From NCBI GenBank assembly GCA_021811265.1, contig JAJZPH010000017.1, forward strand, positions 1-34,942: 34,942 nt of DNA. The letters run 5' to 3'. This DNA comes from a bacterium. GTDB lineage: Bacteria > Chlamydiota > Chlamydiia > Chlamydiales > SM23-39. The notes beneath the pieces are model-generated. The model ran no database searches, had not been told where the DNA came from, and worked only from the letters and a program-made list of their open reading frames with translations. Position numbers and translations under genes: made by a program. This document shows, in pieces, positions 33,676 to 34,942 of this stretch; positions within the stretch are counted from its first letter, which is position 1, and each line of letters starts with the position of its first letter.

Positions 33676-33748
33676 GCTGGCGTAGCTCAACTGGTAGAGC
33701 GCCCGACTTGTAATCGGATGGTTGAGGGTTCAAGTCCTTTCGCCAGCA
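33676..33748 (+). tRNA. tRNA-Thr (TGT)
   Basis: A 73-base cloverleaf. Acceptor stem GCTGGCG pairs with CGCCAGC, discriminator A, anticodon loop CTTGTAA giving TGT, T-arm GAGGGTTCAAGTCCTTT. CCA is not encoded. It precedes tRNA-Tyr by 13 bases. Confidence 0.97.
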
Positions 33749-33761
33749 TCCTCATATAAAG

Positions 33762-33844
33762 GGGGGCGTCGCATAGCGGCAATTGCAAGGGACTGTAAAT
33801 CCCTCGGTCTATGACCTCCGTTGGTTCGAGTCCAACCGCCCCCA
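33762..33844 (+). tRNA. tRNA-Tyr (GTA)
   Basis: An 83-base class II tRNA with a long variable arm. Acceptor GGGGGCG pairs with CGCCCCC, discriminator A, anticodon loop CTGTAAA giving GTA, T-stem GTTGG with CCAAC around TTCGAGT. The last 17 bases plus the following T (33828-33845) recur exactly at 33961-33978. Confidence 0.97.
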
Positions 33845-33849
33845 TAAAT

Positions 33850-33874
33850 AAATGGCTCCGAAAAGGAGCCATTT
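33850..33874 (+). terminator. Hairpin after the tRNA-Thr/tRNA-Tyr unit
   Basis: A perfect 10-bp stem (AAATGGCTCC with GGAGCCATTT) closes a 5-base GAAAA loop and starts 6 bases after tRNA-Tyr. The following sequence GTATTTGTG is only moderately T-rich, so it may act as a terminator or as a 3' processing and stabilising hairpin. Confidence 0.65.
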
Positions 33875-33880
33875 GTATTT

Positions 33881-33977
33881 GTGGGCGGAGGAAGCCAACT
33901 GCTTGGCTTCCGTTTGAGACTCGAAGTGAGGAGCTCTGCGACGAACCGGCGGGATTCCCGGAGTCCAACCGCCCCCA
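33881..33977 (+). ncRNA. tRNA-like structured element ending in the tRNA-Tyr 3' sequence
   Basis: GTGGGCGG (33881-33888) can pair with CCGCCCCC (33969-33976) as an acceptor-like stem with one mismatch, followed by A. Inside is a perfect 9-bp hairpin (33890-33898 with 33903-33911, loop CTGC), then GACTC (33918-33922) facing GAGTC (33961-33965), and a short CCGG-CCGG hairpin. Its last 17 bases equal those of tRNA-Tyr. It has no recognisable anticodon arm, so it is not a normal tRNA. It could be a tRNA-derived element, an attachment-site remnant or a small structured RNA. Expression is unknown. Confidence 0.4.
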
Positions 33978-33978
33978 T
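33961..33978 (+). repeat. 18-bp direct repeat of the tRNA-Tyr 3' end (att-like)
   Basis: GAGTCCAACCGCCCCCAT occurs at 33828-33845, covering the T-arm and acceptor end of tRNA-Tyr, and again at 33961-33978. A duplicated tRNA 3' end is the usual footprint of integrase-mediated insertion. No integrase lies in the visible part, and the intervening segment is only 115 bases. The stretch after it (33979-34147) holds no gene. Confidence 0.6.
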
Positions 33979-34147
33979 TTGTCTGTGGAAGTTTGTTCAA
34001 AATTGTCTCATTAAAATTGCTCTTTTCATGTCTCGATTGGGACAGCAATATTCAACATCTCCTTGCCAAAGTCTAATGTCCTCATTGGTGGGACTCGAAT
34101 TTTAATTGATTTCCTCCCATAATACCTTTTTTAACCCAAGAGAACTT

Positions 34148-34942
34148 ATGTCAGACGATGAAATTTTACCTACCCATAGCAGCCTTTTGTTTTATCAAAC
34201 GGAAGATGGGAAACAAAGAATTGAAGTACGTCTTGAGGAAGGAACTGTTTGGTTGACTCAACGGTTAATGTCTGAATTATTCCAGACAACTCCTGAAAAT
34301 ATCACGATCCATTTAAAGAACCTTTTTTCTGAAGGAGAGTTGGATCCAAACTCAGTTACTAAAGAATCCTTAGTAACTGCTCGGGATGGCAAAAATTATC
34401 GGACAAAGTTGTATCGACTGGAAGCCATTATTGCAGTTGGTTATCGGATCCAATCACACCGGGGCACTCAATTTCGACAATGGGCTACGCAAAGACTCCA
34501 AGAATACATCGTTAAAGGGTTTGCCCTAGATGACGAACGCCTTGCTAACCCTGGCGGAGTCGATTATTTTGATGAACTCCTCGAACGTATTCGGGCAATT
34601 CGAGCTTCCGAGAAACGGTTCTATCAGAAGATTAGGGATATTTATTCATTGAGTGCCGATTATGACCCAAAGCATCCGATGACCCAAGAGTTTTTCGCTA
34701 CAGTTCAGAACAAACTGCTTTTTGCTACGACTGGAATGACAGCTGCTGAAATTGTTCACAACCGCGCTGACGCTTCTAAGCCAAATATGGGGCTTACAAC
34801 CTGGAAGGGAGCAGGACACGGTAAAATTTTAGGAAAACTGGACATCGAAATAGCAAAAAACTACATGAGCCGTGAAGAAATTGAAACCCTTGACCTTTTA
34901 GTAAATCAATACATCGATTTTGCGGAATTACAAACTCGTTCT
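34148..34942 (+). CDS. RhuM family protein, partial at right edge
   Basis: The frame runs from ATG 34148 through 265 codons to the window end without a stop, so the C-terminus is missing. The N-terminal part (about 25-125) with EVRLEEGTVWLTQRLMSELF, NITIHLKNLF and RLEAIIAVGYRIQSHRGTQF is the characteristic beginning of the RhuM family (named from Salmonella pathogenicity island 3; also on plasmids and islands), resembling phage Bro-N/anti-repressor DNA-binding regions. The molecular function is not known. Arginine codon CGG is used at least seven times in this fragment and is uncommon in neighbouring genes, which together with its position after the tRNA-Tyr repeat suggests acquisition by transfer. 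Confidence 0.88.
   Translation, partial: MSDDEILPTHSSLLFYQTEDGKQRIEVRLEEGTVWLTQRLMSELFQTTPENITIHLKNLFSEGELDPNSVTKESLVTARDGKNYRTKLYRLEAIIAVGYRIQSHRGTQFRQWATQRLQEYIVKGFALDDERLANPGGVDYFDELLERIRAIRASEKRFYQKIRDIYSLSADYDPKHPMTQEFFATVQNKLLFATTGMTAAEIVHNRADASKPNMGLTTWKGAGHGKILGKLDIEIAKNYMSREEIETLDLLVNQYIDFAELQTRS

Noticed and set aside
33687-34048. Minus-strand frames over the tRNA-Thr/Tyr region with GGWTRTNGG-like sequence
   Set aside because: They are read antisense through tRNA-Tyr and the tRNA-like element; this kind of spurious tRNA-antisense protein is well known.

Overview
This window comes from a member of the Chlamydiae, most likely an 'environmental' (non-Chlamydiaceae) lineage of the Simkania or Parachlamydia kind. 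The left half keeps the chlamydial gene order malQ - Scc1-type chaperone - copN/sctW - sctV - sctU - ychF - ribF - truB - rbfA - infB - nusA - rpsA, which I know from Chlamydia trachomatis as CT087 to CT098. The rpe / efp / accB / accC block is the CT121-CT124 order. Extra genes between and around these blocks (yvcK, rmlA, a YitT protein, a TtcA-type enzyme, RhuM and several unrecognised membrane proteins) fit the larger genomes of amoeba-associated chlamydiae. The genus is inference.

Layout. 3-1013: Inc-like membrane protein, probably cut by the left edge. 1014-7444 (minus): type III secretion operon sctU-sctV-copN-chaperone followed by malQ. 7599-8601 (plus): two small proteins with paired hydrophobic segments, candidate inclusion-membrane proteins, sitting between sctU and ychF. 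8642-17159 (minus): rpsA-nusA-infB-rbfA-truB-ribF-ychF, a tight translation and transcription operon with overlapping genes. 17312-20438: a variable segment with a secreted protein of unknown function, a membrane-anchored EEP-family phosphodiesterase, and three copies or fragments of a palindromic repeat. 20590-28160 (plus): an unrecognised 635-residue protein, rpe, yvcK, a HAD phosphatase, efp, accB, accC and rmlA. 28157-29744 (minus): a LOG-family protein and a YitT membrane protein. 29890-30042: tRNA-Asp and tRNA-Val. 30078-33264 (minus): surE, a sodium/solute symporter, a fourth palindromic repeat, and a TtcA-like thiolase-type PP-loop enzyme. 33351-33844 (plus): a SEC-C zinc-finger protein, tRNA-Thr and tRNA-Tyr. 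From 33845: a structured non-coding element ending in an exact copy of the tRNA-Tyr 3' end, then a RhuM-family gene cut by the right edge, with arginine codon use unlike its neighbours.

The most interesting points are: (1) a MITE-like palindromic element with near-perfect 31-bp ends in two full copies (168 bp each), one internally deleted copy and one solo end. The two full copies show compensatory base changes, one deleted copy encodes the N-terminus of a secreted protein, and two ends bracket the EEP gene. (2) The EEP protein combines a bilobed Inc-like membrane segment with an intact phosphodiesterase active site. (3) A tRNA-like element beside tRNA-Tyr shares its 3' end and leads into probably acquired DNA. 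(4) RibF has a C-terminal domain lacking the riboflavin-kinase motifs.
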